NCBI GenBank assembly: GCA_002412495.1
Contig: DHVE01000031.1
Location: forward strand, 1 to 64,000
Source of the DNA: Betaproteobacteria bacterium UBA5216
GTDB lineage: Bacteria > Pseudomonadota > Gammaproteobacteria > Burkholderiales > SG8-41
Direction: 5' to 3'
DNA length: 64,000 nt
In this document: positions 41,417 through 49,642 of the stretch, one piece after another
Position numbering within the stretch: position 1 is the first letter of the stretch
How the letters are laid out: each line of letters begins with the position of its first letter
The notes under the pieces: generated by a model
The model's input: only the letters and a program-made list of their open reading frames with translations
Told to the model about the DNA's origin: nothing
The model's database searches: none
Program-made: the position numbers and the translations under genes

Positions 41417-42418
41417 TTACCCGGCGTATCGCTGCCGCGCCGCCGCCAAGATGCGCTGTATCAAGTCGGGATACGCCACGTCCACAAAACAGCGCTCGCG
41501 CCCAAACGTATGCCGCCCCAGATCGGGATTCGGATTGGCCTCGATAAATACCAGCCGGTTATCCGGCGTCAGCCGATAGTCGATGCGTGCGTAGTCGCGC
41601 AATTTCAGCGCGTGAAAAATTTGGCGGCTGGCGTGATTGATGCCGCGTAAAACGCTTGCGGGCAATTTCGCCTTGCGATAGCTCACCTGCCAGCGGCGTT
41701 TGTAGGCGTCGTCGTGCTTCAAACGCCCGGTGGCAAAACGCGGCGCATCACGTCCCTGCCGCCCCACTACCAGTTCCAGCGGATGCAGCACCTCTGGTTG
41801 ATTACCGAGCAGCGCGACAAAAAGATCGCGCCCTTCGATATATTCCTCGCACAATGTCGCTCCCTGATTCAGGCCTGCGGTAATGCGCAGGCGCTCGCGC
41901 AATTGGGCGGCCGTGCGCACCAGCGCTGACGTGCCAATCGCATCGGAGCCATCGCCGTGGCGCAATTTGACGAACAAGGGATGCGGCAATCGCCGTAGAC
42001 GCGCGGCATCACCTGCCCGGTATTGCCGGGGCACGGCCACGCCCAGCGCGGCCACACTTTTCTTGGCGCGCACTTTGTCACGCGCCAACTGCAATCCCGC
42101 CGCGCCACTGCCGGTATATGGCAGGCGCAGATGATCGAGCAAACGCGTGATTTCATGATCGCGCGCCCGGTCGCCGTCGATCCACTCGGTCAGGTTGAAC
42201 ACTATCCCGGGACGCAGGTCACGCAAGACCTCCAGCGGTGCCGGGGAATATGGATCAAAAGGGACAACCGGCACATCGCCATGCCGGCGCCGCAGCACGT
42301 TAAGTACCTGCGCTTCGACGCTGCCCGCGTCCGGCACGAACACGTCCTTGGCGCCGCGCGCGCCGGTTTCGATATCGACCAGTAATGCGACAGCGCAGCG
42401 CGCGGCGGGCTTCTTCAC
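41417..42418 (-). CDS. ATP-grasp ligase (D-Ala-D-Ala ligase-like)
   Basis: A 333-residue ATP-grasp protein resembling D-alanine-D-alanine ligase in its last half: LPHPLFVKLRHGDGSDAIG near 170 for ATP, LCEEYIEGRDLFVALLG near 210, and ARIDYRLTPDNRLVFIEANP near 285, the Mg-binding Glu-Asn pair. The N-terminal domain differs from Ddl. The genome should carry its essential ddl near mur genes, so this is a secondary ligase, perhaps making a dipeptide or amino-acid conjugate. Its ATG overlaps the patatin stop by ATGA, so it is the third gene of the STAS-patatin-ligase operon. Confidence 0.8.
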   Translation of the reverse strand: MKKPAARCAVALLVDIETGARGAKDVFVPDAGSVEAQVLNVLRRRHGDVPVVPFDPYSPAPLEVLRDLRPGIVFNLTEWIDGDRARDHEITRLLDHLRLPYTGSGAAGLQLARDKVRAKKSVAALGVAVPRQYRAGDAARLRRLPHPLFVKLRHGDGSDAIGTSALVRTAAQLRERLRITAGLNQGATLCEEYIEGRDLFVALLGNQPEVLHPLELVVGRQGRDAPRFATGRLKHDDAYKRRWQVSYRKAKLPASVLRGINHASRQIFHALKLRDYARIDYRLTPDNRLVFIEANPNPDLGRHTFGRERCFVDVAYPDLIQRILAAARQRYAG

Positions 42419-43317
42419 GCCACCGAACGCACCTGGCTGCCCGCCGACGCGGCGCCCTGCTCGCTCGCCAGCAACCGGCGCAGGTAATCGATTTGCTCCC
42501 GCGCGGCTTCCGCGCCAGCCTCGATGATGTAGGGCATCTTCGCGGTATCAAACAGCCGGATTCGCTGGCTGAATTCCGGCACGATGGTGATCACTTCAGA
42601 GTGATGCGCCACGCTGTTGAACGCGAAGCGCGCGCGCAACAGATTGTTCGACAACAGGGAACTGAGCTGAAACGCGAACCGCCCGGCGCTGGTGATGCGC
42701 TCCTGCAGCGGACTTTCAAAGCCGATGGCGACAATGACACGAGCGCCATTCTTGATGGCCACGCTGATCGGCAAGGGATCCGATACAAAGCCATCGACCA
42801 GTTGGCGTCCTTCGATCTCAAAAGGCGAAAAGGCGAAAGGAATGGCGATACTCGCACGTATGGCTTTCCACACGGGGCCGCGCGTGATTTCAACCAGTTC
42901 TCCATTGGAAAAATCAGTCGCCGTGATATGCAAGGGCACCGGCATGTCCTCAATCCGCAGATCGCCATACACATGCCGCAACCGCTGATTGACGAGCTTG
43001 TCGCTGCGTAGCCCGAAACTGCCCGCATTGAAGCCCATCAGCTTCGGTGCCATGGCGGACAACAAGGCCTTGTTGTCACGTTTGGAAGTGAGTTCCTTGG
43101 TCCAGAGGTTGATGGTCGCATCGCGCGCCTGATCGAGATCGGGACGCTGGGCAATCAACCCCGCGAAGATCGCGCCGGCGCTGCAGCCCACCACGCGATC
43201 AATGCCGATGCCGGCCTCGGCCAGGACCTTGGCCACGCCAAGCACCGCCGCGCATTTCACGCTGCCCGAACCGATTACCAGCGTAATGCCGGGGAGCGCG
43301 GAGGATTTTTCAGTCAT
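42415..43317 (-). CDS. Patatin-like phospholipase
   Basis: A 300-residue patatin-domain hydrolase. GSGSVKCAAVLGVAKVLAEA near residue 17 replaces the usual GGGxRG oxyanion loop; VVGCSAGAIFAGLI near 43 holds the nucleophile Ser in GCSAG; LVDGFVSDPLP near 175 supplies the catalytic Asp. The Ser-Asp dyad of cytosolic phospholipase A/esterase is intact. No signal peptide is present, so it acts in the cytoplasm or at the inner membrane. It lies between a STAS protein and an ATP-grasp ligase with tight spacing. Confidence 0.86.
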   Translation of the reverse strand: MTEKSSALPGITLVIGSGSVKCAAVLGVAKVLAEAGIGIDRVVGCSAGAIFAGLIAQRPDLDQARDATINLWTKELTSKRDNKALLSAMAPKLMGFNAGSFGLRSDKLVNQRLRHVYGDLRIEDMPVPLHITATDFSNGELVEITRGPVWKAIRASIAIPFAFSPFEIEGRQLVDGFVSDPLPISVAIKNGARVIVAIGFESPLQERITSAGRFAFQLSSLLSNNLLRARFAFNSVAHHSEVITIVPEFSQRIRLFDTAKMPYIIEAGAEAAREQIDYLRRLLASEQGAASAGSQVRSVA

Positions 43318-43337
43318 GATGCGTGGAGGCTTCGATA

Positions 43338-43679
43338 TCAGCCGGCGTTGTAACTGGCAAGCGCCGCGGGTACGTCGTCATAAATATTGAAGATGCCGGT
43401 AAACCCGGACAGCGACATCACGCGCTGCACCGCCGGACGCATTGCAGCGAGGCGCAAATCACCACCCAGTTTTCGCGCGTCCTTGAGCGTGATGAGCAAG
43501 GATCGCAGCCCCGCGCTGCTGGTGTAGTCCACCGCGCCCAGATCAGCAATCAGGCGCGTGCAGCCGCCCTTGATCACATCGTCAAATGCCTCGGCCAGTT
43601 GATTGGCCGTGAAACTGTCCACGCTGCCTTCAACAACCACTATTGTGGTGGACTCAATCGCGCTAATGGTGATTTCCAT
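43338..43679 (-). CDS. STAS-domain anti-sigma-factor antagonist
   Basis: A 113-residue SpoIIAA-like STAS protein. The motif DYTSSAGLRSLLITLKDARK near residues 52-71 contains the phosphorylatable Ser of the family. Such proteins relieve an anti-sigma factor or kinase in partner-switching regulation when unphosphorylated. The cognate kinase and sigma factor are not in the window, so the partner must lie elsewhere. ATG at 43679 follows GGAGAATGA. It is the first gene of the operon, just upstream of the patatin. Confidence 0.88.
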   Translation of the reverse strand: MEITISAIESTTIVVVEGSVDSFTANQLAEAFDDVIKGGCTRLIADLGAVDYTSSAGLRSLLITLKDARKLGGDLRLAAMRPAVQRVMSLSGFTGIFNIYDDVPAALASYNAG

Positions 43680-43780
43680 TCATTCTCCAAATTACGCTGG
43701 CGACAGCGCGACCGTGCGCAGGATAAATCAAATGCCGCCGATGCGCCATATCCAATATGGGGCACGATGGCGGGCAACCG

Positions 43781-45226
43781 CTACTTGAAATTCGCCACGG
43801 CGCGCGCGCTGCCCGTCAATTCAATGATGTGCAGACCCGTGTGCGCGCGGTCGGTCATATAGGCATAGCCCCGGTCATCTACTTCAACGTTATTAGTGAC
43901 AATGGCCACTTTGCATTGCGACTTGCCGCCATGTTTGTAACACGACGGGATGGTGTGTTGATTGGTGGCAGGGACATAATGGCCGATTTCCTTCGGGTTA
44001 TACGGGTCGCGGATATCCACGGCGCGCACGCCGGCATTGAGCCATGCCACAAACACCACCCGCTTGTGGTAAATCGGCGTCAGGTTTTCTTGTGTCTGAT
44101 GCGGCCCGAAGCGTCCGCCGCGTGTGCAGTAATCACCGCTTTTGTGCGGCACCTGAAAATTCGCCACGCCGAACGGTTGCGCATCGTTGGTGATATCCAC
44201 CACGTGCATCATTTGGCGCTCTTCCTGACAGTCGTTTTCAATCGGCTCCGGCAACACCAGCAGAAAATCGCGCACCTTACCCTTGGGGCTGTTGGCAAAT
44301 TCCGCGATTTCCATGCCGATCAGCGGATACACCGAATGCACGGCCTGACCGGTGCCAACGATCTGAAACGACACTTGCGGGTACAGCAGATTTTCCGCCG
44401 TGGGTTCCTTGGGGCCTTCAAGCAGTTTTTTGCGATCGACGATTTGAAACGCACCATTGCCGACGTTGCCGTAACCGAAGTACAGCCGATTTCCCTTGGG
44501 TCCGGTGGAGAACGGCCCATGCCCGTCATGCAACCGCGGATTCTCGCGTTTGGGCGCACCCGGTTGCTGGCCGGGCAACGCGAAATCACGTATGTGTACC
44601 GGCTTGGCAGGGTCGGACAAATCAAACACCTGTGTCATGCGCAGCACCTGCCAGCCGGGTAAACCGGAATTCACATAGGCAATGCCCGTATCGCATTCCC
44701 ATGCCTGCCGGTGCGTGGAACGCAGATTATCAACAACGATGGAGACCCTGGCTGGTTTCTCTGGCGTGGTCACATCCCAGATCTCATGCGCCTTGCGGCC
44801 GTCAGTGCGCAGCATGTAAAACTTCGCCGGATCGCCCTTCGGCAAATCCTTGCCCGCGCAAATTTGCACCATCTGTGCGCCGCCGCCTTCACCGCCCGCC
44901 ACCACTTCGCCGGAACTCGTGGGCAAGTGATGGATGTACTGCGGGCGGGCGGGATCCGTCACATCCAGAATCGACGTGCCATTGGCCTCTTTCTGCCCGG
45001 TAAGACTGTTCACGGCGCTACCGCCATGGTGCCCGACATAGGCGATCCAGCGCTTGCCTTGTTGCACGATGATCGGCTGGAAAGCACTGCGTCCCTGCAA
45101 ATCGTGCGCGCCCACCAGTCGCATATTGCGGCTATCGGCTTTGTGCCCGCCATCCGGGTTGCTCTGCGCGTGTGCGATACAGAACGCATTCAGCAAAATC
45201 AGTATTGGAAACCAGATGTTCTTCAA
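43781..45226 (-). CDS. Secreted LVIVD-repeat beta-propeller protein, paralogue 1
   Basis: A 481-residue secreted protein with signal peptide MKNIWFPILILLNAFCIAHA. Repeated units of the LVIVD type (NGTSILDVTDPARPQYIHHL near 88, MTQVFDLSDPAKPVHIRDFA near 205, MMHVVDITNDAQPFGVANFQ near 350, AVDIRDPYNPKEIGHYVPAT near 408) suggest a seven-bladed beta-propeller. There is no recognised catalytic motif. It is about half identical by eye to the adjacent lipoprotein paralogue, so the pair arose by tandem duplication. Function unknown; a scaffold or binding role outside the inner membrane is likely. A strong terminator lies between the paralogues. Confidence 0.83.
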   Translation of the reverse strand: MKNIWFPILILLNAFCIAHAQSNPDGGHKADSRNMRLVGAHDLQGRSAFQPIIVQQGKRWIAYVGHHGGSAVNSLTGQKEANGTSILDVTDPARPQYIHHLPTSSGEVVAGGEGGGAQMVQICAGKDLPKGDPAKFYMLRTDGRKAHEIWDVTTPEKPARVSIVVDNLRSTHRQAWECDTGIAYVNSGLPGWQVLRMTQVFDLSDPAKPVHIRDFALPGQQPGAPKRENPRLHDGHGPFSTGPKGNRLYFGYGNVGNGAFQIVDRKKLLEGPKEPTAENLLYPQVSFQIVGTGQAVHSVYPLIGMEIAEFANSPKGKVRDFLLVLPEPIENDCQEERQMMHVVDITNDAQPFGVANFQVPHKSGDYCTRGGRFGPHQTQENLTPIYHKRVVFVAWLNAGVRAVDIRDPYNPKEIGHYVPATNQHTIPSCYKHGGKSQCKVAIVTNNVEVDDRGYAYMTDRAHTGLHIIELTGSARAVANFK

Positions 45227-45244
45227 AATTAAGCTCCTGAAATG

Positions 45245-45272
45245 AAAAAGCGGAGCACGCGCCCCGCTTTTT
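45245..45272 (-). terminator. Rho-independent terminator between the LVIVD paralogues
   Basis: AAAAAGCGG (45245-45253) and CCGCTTTTT (45264-45272) form a 9-bp perfect stem with a 10-base loop, ending in a T run on both strands. It starts 16 bases after the stop of the 45288-46763 gene on the minus strand. It should cut transcription of paralogue 1 from that promoter. Confidence 0.8.
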
Positions 45273-45287
45273 CAATGGCCAGCGTGA

Positions 45288-46763
45288 CTATTTAAAGTTT
45301 GCCACTTCGCGTGCACTGCCCGTCAGTTCGATAATGTGCATGCCGGTGTTGGCGCGATCGACGATGTAGATATAACCACGGTCATCGACATCAACGTTAT
45401 TGGTCTGTATCGCCACTTTGCATTGCGCACCCTGCGGCGTGGTAACGCAACGCTTGTCGGTATTGTCGGTTATCGCCGGAATGTAATAAGCGATTTCCTT
45501 CGGATTAAACGGATCCCGCATGTCCACCGCGCGCAAGCCGGCGTTGAACCACGCGTAGAACATCACGCGCTTGGCGTACATCGGGGGCTGGTTCTCGTGC
45601 GAGGCATGGGCGCCAAAACGGCCGCCGCGTTTGCAGAAGCCGCCCGACGATTCCGGCACCTGATAATTCGACAGATTGAATGGCGCCTTGTCGTTGGTGA
45701 TATCGACAAAATACGTCATCTGCCGCGCCTCCCCGCACTCGTTGACTATGGCCTCATTGGTCATTGCAATCAGGTCGCGCGTGGAAAACTTGTTGGTTGC
45801 GAAGTCCTTGATCTCGACGCCCATGATCGGCAGCGTGGTATGCGCGCCCATGTACGGCGGCGTATACATGATCGACACTTGCGGATACAACAGGTTTTCC
45901 GCGGTGGGTTCTTTCGCGCCCTTCAGGAGTTTTTCGCGATCCAGAATTTGCAACACGCCGTTGCTGTTGGTGCCCGAACCAATATAGATGCGGTTACCCT
46001 TGACGCCCGTCGATATCGCTCCGTGCATCTGGTAAAGATTGTCCGGTAGCGGCTTCTTCGAACCCGGCTCCTGCCCCACCAAACCGAAGTCACGGATATG
46101 CACCGGCTTCGCGGGATCGGAAAGATCAAACACCTGCATCATGCGGCGGGAATTCCAGCCCTTCACGCCGGAAATCAAATAGGCAATGCCGGTGTCGCAT
46201 TCCCACCAGTTTTTGTGCGTATCGCGCAGACCCCGCACCGGCGTGCTGACAATCACCGGCTTTTCGGGCGTGGTGACATCCCAGATTTCATGCGCGGAAT
46301 TGCCGAACGAGCGCAGCAGATAAAACTTGCTCTTGTCGCCCTTGGGCAGATCCTTGCCCGCACAGATGCGCACCATCTGCGCACCGCCGCTTTCGGTGCC
46401 GCCCTGCTGCCCCGGAATATGCGACAACGCTTTCGGCGCCTTGGGGTCGGTTACATCAATGATCGAGGTACCGTTAAATTCCATCGCGCCCGTCATCGGA
46501 TTGACCTTCGGGTCGCCGCCATGATGGCCGACATAGGCGATCCAGCGATTGCCTTGCTGCTTGATCTCTGGATGATACGCGCTGCGCGCCTGTAAATCGA
46601 CATGCCCCAGCAATGCCATGTTGCTGGCCTCGGCCTGGCGCGGATTGTATTCGGCAAGCGAGCGCGGCGCGGTGCCGGCGCAACTGCTCAGCAAACCACC
46701 GGTTACCAGCACCGCCCCAAAGTAAACCAATCCCTTGATTCGAACCGCACGCATTGCACTCAT
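45288..46763 (-). CDS. LVIVD-repeat beta-propeller lipoprotein, paralogue 2
   Basis: A 491-residue protein with a lipoprotein signal: MSAMRAVRIKGLVYFGAVLV followed by TGGLLSSCAG, where Cys28 would be lipidated. The propeller units match paralogue 1 (NGTSIIDVTDPKAPKALSHI, MMQVFDLSDPAKPVHIRDFG, VDITNDKAPFNLSNYQVPES, AVDMRDPFNPKEIAYYIPAI). It is thus an outer-membrane-anchored version of the downstream secreted paralogue. ATG at 46763 follows AAGGGAGCGATA. The two may form a complex, one anchored and one soluble; nothing indicates a substrate. Confidence 0.84.
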   Translation of the reverse strand: MSAMRAVRIKGLVYFGAVLVTGGLLSSCAGTAPRSLAEYNPRQAEASNMALLGHVDLQARSAYHPEIKQQGNRWIAYVGHHGGDPKVNPMTGAMEFNGTSIIDVTDPKAPKALSHIPGQQGGTESGGAQMVRICAGKDLPKGDKSKFYLLRSFGNSAHEIWDVTTPEKPVIVSTPVRGLRDTHKNWWECDTGIAYLISGVKGWNSRRMMQVFDLSDPAKPVHIRDFGLVGQEPGSKKPLPDNLYQMHGAISTGVKGNRIYIGSGTNSNGVLQILDREKLLKGAKEPTAENLLYPQVSIMYTPPYMGAHTTLPIMGVEIKDFATNKFSTRDLIAMTNEAIVNECGEARQMTYFVDITNDKAPFNLSNYQVPESSGGFCKRGGRFGAHASHENQPPMYAKRVMFYAWFNAGLRAVDMRDPFNPKEIAYYIPAITDNTDKRCVTTPQGAQCKVAIQTNNVDVDDRGYIYIVDRANTGMHIIELTGSAREVANFK

Positions 46764-46817
46764 TATCGCTCCCTTGAAAAATTCGGTTATTGCACAACCT
46801 GCTTTTTAATTATTCGA

Positions 46818-49061
46818 TCACACCGTCTTAGCCTGCATACTCGTCAATGCCAGCTTTACCTGTTGGGCCAGTATCGGCATCGCACGCAACCTTGCACCCG
46901 TCAAACGAAACACGGCGTTGGCAATGGCAGGGGCCATCGGCGCTACACCGACCTGACCCGCACCCGACGCCTGCTCCGCCGCACCTTGCAACAATTCAAT
47001 CTGGATCTCGGGCAGTTCATGCATGCGCGGCACCGGGTAATCGCTGAAATTGGATTGCCGTACCACGCCGTCCTTGATCGTCACGCGCTCGCGCAATGCC
47101 GCGGACAGCCCCCAAATAATACCGGTTTCGAGCTGCTGTCGCAGGTGACGCGGCTGGATGGCCACACCGGCATCCGCTACTGCCCACACGCTGTGAACTT
47201 TGATTGTGCCATTCTCGCGATCCACCGAGACCTCAACCACTTCCGCCATCTGGCAATAACCATGTCCGCCGTGGTTGTACGCCACGCCGAGCGCCGTGCC
47301 CGCGGCCTTGTTCGCGGATGCTCGATCCCATCCCGACAACGCGCGCACGCGTTCAAGCACCGCTTTGCCGCGCGCATCGGTCATCAGGTCGATACGCATT
47401 TGCAATGGATCCTTGCCGAGTTTGACCGCGATTTCATCAATAAATGATTCCACGGCGAAGATCGTGTAGCTATTGCCCACCGCATTCCAGTTGCCGACGG
47501 GCACGCCGCCCGCCTGATGCACATATTCGTGGTGCCGGTTCGGTATGCCGTAGGGCTGCGCCATGCCCGCCGCCACCGCGCTGTCGATGCCGGGCGCCCT
47601 ATCCCAATCGACCTTCCGCGTGCGCGCGAGCACCGAATCCCCCACCAGCCGATGACGCCAGCCCGTCACCTTGCCATCAGCGGAAATCGCAGCATCCAGA
47701 TGCTGTGCCGTGAGCGGGCGGTAGGAACCATGCTTCACGTCATCCTCGCGGCTCCAGATCACCTTAACCGGCTTATCCATGAGCTTGCTGAGCAGCGCCG
47801 CCTCGGCGTTGGGCAGTTGCTCGGTCTTCGCGCCGAAACCGCCGCCGAGGAAGGTGGTGAACACGCGTATTTTGTCTTCGGCCAGCCCCGTCACCTTGGC
47901 GCACGTCTGTTGCGCCGCGGTTTGACTTTGCGTGGGCGACCACAATTCCATGTCATCGTGCATCATCGACGCGGTGGCGTTAAACGGCTCCATGCAGGCG
48001 TGGTGCGCGTGATCGCTAACATAATCCGCGGACAGGGTCAGTGCCGCTGTTTTGAAGGCATCATCGACGCTGCCCGTGTTGTGCAGCGTGCGGCCCCGCT
48101 GCGCGGGATCGGCGGCCATCGTGGCCCACGCCTGTTTGCGCGCCTCGCTGTCATAGTGCGACGCGGGCGAGCCGGTGCGCCACTCGACTTTCAGCGCGCG
48201 CTTGCCAAGCACCGTGGCCCAGTAATCCGTGCCCACCACCGCCACCGCGTGCGGCAAGGCCACCACCTTGACCACGCCCTCGATTTTCAGCGCGTCGGCA
48301 TCGTCGATTTTCAGTGGCCCGTGTTCCGCGCCATCGTCAAACAACGGAACCGGCAAGCTCGCCACCGGCGCATGCAGTATCGACGCGTAGTACATGCCCG
48401 GAATCTGCACATCGATGCCGTAGCGGGCGGCCCCCGTCACCTTGATCGGCACATCGGGGCGCGGCACATCCTTGCCCGACAAACGCCACTGCGTTGCGGG
48501 CTTGAGATTTTTTTCCGTTAGCAGTGGCGCGTCGAGCGTGATCTCGTCGAGCTTGGCAATCTCCATATAGCTCAACCTGCGCCCCGACGCCGCATGCACC
48601 ACGTTGTTGGGCTCGGTCGTGCATTCCGCCGCCGCAACCTGCCATGCACGCGCGGCATTGGCGATCAGAATCGCGCGCGCCTGCGCACCGGCCAGCCGCG
48701 CGATTAGACTGTAGCCTTGCGCCGGGCGGCCGCCGCCCACGCCCTGCGTGTTGAAATTGCCCGGATTGATATAAGCTTTTTCCGCTGGCGCCTGTTCGAC
48801 ACGGATGGTGCGCCAATCCGCATCGAGCTCCTCCGCTATCCATAGCGGTATCGTGGTGTAAATCCCCTGCCCCATCTCGGCCGCGGGGCACTTCACCGTA
48901 ATGGTGTTCTCGCTGTTGGAAACATGCACCCATGCGTTGAGATCGACATCGCCCTCTTCGCCGCAGGCATGGGCATCCACCACGCGCAGCACGCCGCCAG
49001 GCGCGAGGACAAAACCCAGCGCCATGCCGCCACGCCTCAAGAATTCGCGACGATGCATCAT
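46818..49061 (-). CDS. Molybdopterin-binding subunit of an IorB-like hydroxylase, Tat-exported, set 1
   Basis: A 747-residue molybdenum-cofactor subunit of the xanthine oxidase family. A twin-arginine signal (MMHRREFLRRGGMALGFVLA) sends it to the periplasm. AAEMGQGIYTTIPLWIAEEL near 60, LGGGFGAKTEQLPNAEAALL near 430 and EVVEVSVDRENGTIKVHSVW near 615 match the isoquinoline 1-oxidoreductase beta (IorB) type. Near the C terminus the active-site loop reads GAGQVGVAPMAPAIANAV, with Gln where the family base is usually Glu. The partner 2Fe-2S subunit is the coupled upstream gene (ATGA). There is no FAD subunit, so electrons must pass to a cytochrome. Confidence 0.88.
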   Translation of the reverse strand: MMHRREFLRRGGMALGFVLAPGGVLRVVDAHACGEEGDVDLNAWVHVSNSENTITVKCPAAEMGQGIYTTIPLWIAEELDADWRTIRVEQAPAEKAYINPGNFNTQGVGGGRPAQGYSLIARLAGAQARAILIANAARAWQVAAAECTTEPNNVVHAASGRRLSYMEIAKLDEITLDAPLLTEKNLKPATQWRLSGKDVPRPDVPIKVTGAARYGIDVQIPGMYYASILHAPVASLPVPLFDDGAEHGPLKIDDADALKIEGVVKVVALPHAVAVVGTDYWATVLGKRALKVEWRTGSPASHYDSEARKQAWATMAADPAQRGRTLHNTGSVDDAFKTAALTLSADYVSDHAHHACMEPFNATASMMHDDMELWSPTQSQTAAQQTCAKVTGLAEDKIRVFTTFLGGGFGAKTEQLPNAEAALLSKLMDKPVKVIWSREDDVKHGSYRPLTAQHLDAAISADGKVTGWRHRLVGDSVLARTRKVDWDRAPGIDSAVAAGMAQPYGIPNRHHEYVHQAGGVPVGNWNAVGNSYTIFAVESFIDEIAVKLGKDPLQMRIDLMTDARGKAVLERVRALSGWDRASANKAAGTALGVAYNHGGHGYCQMAEVVEVSVDRENGTIKVHSVWAVADAGVAIQPRHLRQQLETGIIWGLSAALRERVTIKDGVVRQSNFSDYPVPRMHELPEIQIELLQGAAEQASGAGQVGVAPMAPAIANAVFRLTGARLRAMPILAQQVKLALTSMQAKTV

Positions 49062-49525
49062 GCCGTATCCGCCGCGCGTTCAATTGCCGCAATGATGCGG
49101 TTGTACGAGCCGCAACGGCACAGGTTGGTTTTCATGTAATCAATAATCTGCGCGCGCGTGGGTTTCGGCGTCTGCTTCAACAAACCCGCCGCGCGCATGA
49201 TCTGTCCCGACTGACAATAGCCGCATTGCGGCGTCTGCTCTTCAATCCAGGCTTTTTGCAAGGGATGGTTACCGGTGGGCGACAAGCCTTCAATGGTCAC
49301 AACGCTTTTGCCGGCCACATCCTTGATCGCGTGCAGGCACGAAAATTCCGGCTTGCCTTCCAAATGCACGGTGCATGCACCGCACTGGCCGATACCGCAA
49401 CCGTACTTGGTACCGGTAATTTTCAGTTGCTCGCGCAGCACCCATAGCAGCGGAGTGTCCGGATGCGCGGTGACATCACGCTGCGCGCCATTCACGTTCA
49501 ACACAAACTTCACCATCTGCGACAT
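49058..49525 (-). CDS. 2Fe-2S subunit of the IorAB-type hydroxylase, set 1
   Basis: A 155-residue protein with two [2Fe-2S] centres. Cluster I Cys are 43, 48, 51 and 63 (YGCGIGQCGACTVHL ... FSC) and cluster II Cys are 101, 104, 136 and 138 (QCGYCQSGQIM ... NLCRCGS). It carries electrons from the molybdenum centre of the coupled large subunit. There is no signal peptide, as expected: it would ride through Tat with its partner. Its stop overlaps the large-subunit ATG as ATGA. Near-identical Cys spacing to the set 2 subunit. Confidence 0.93.
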   Translation of the reverse strand: MSQMVKFVLNVNGAQRDVTAHPDTPLLWVLREQLKITGTKYGCGIGQCGACTVHLEGKPEFSCLHAIKDVAGKSVVTIEGLSPTGNHPLQKAWIEEQTPQCGYCQSGQIMRAAGLLKQTPKPTRAQIIDYMKTNLCRCGSYNRIIAAIERAADTA

Positions 49526-49559
49526 TCGACTGCAACCCCTTTTCGGCGAAGATTTCGCA

Positions 49560-49602
49560 GATTAACGCAGATGAAACCTCAACCATTTAATCTGCGTTAA
49601 TC
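49560..49602. repeat. Inverted repeat, GATTAACGCAGAT type
   Basis: GATTAACGCAGAT (49560-49572) and its exact reverse complement (49590-49602) enclose 17 bases. It belongs to the same family as 37957-38016, in the gap between the two hydroxylase operons, and is followed by the AT-rich element at 49617. Confidence 0.72.
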
Positions 49603-49616
49603 CGTGTTAATAAAAG

Positions 49617-49637
49617 TATAAGTATTTGTTTTTAAAT
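49617..49637 (-). repeat. AT-rich leader element, copy 6
   Basis: On the minus strand this reads ATTTAAAAACAAATACTTAT, identical to copy 3 over 21 bases. It lies right after the stop of the set 2 large-subunit gene and about 90 bases before the set 1 2Fe-2S start. Confidence 0.65.
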
Positions 49638-49642
49638 TACTT

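Noticed and set aside
43747..43761. CCATAT/ATATGG short dyad between the STAS and LVIVD genes
   Set aside because: Only 6 bp with a 3-base loop and no T run; too weak to call a terminator or operator.
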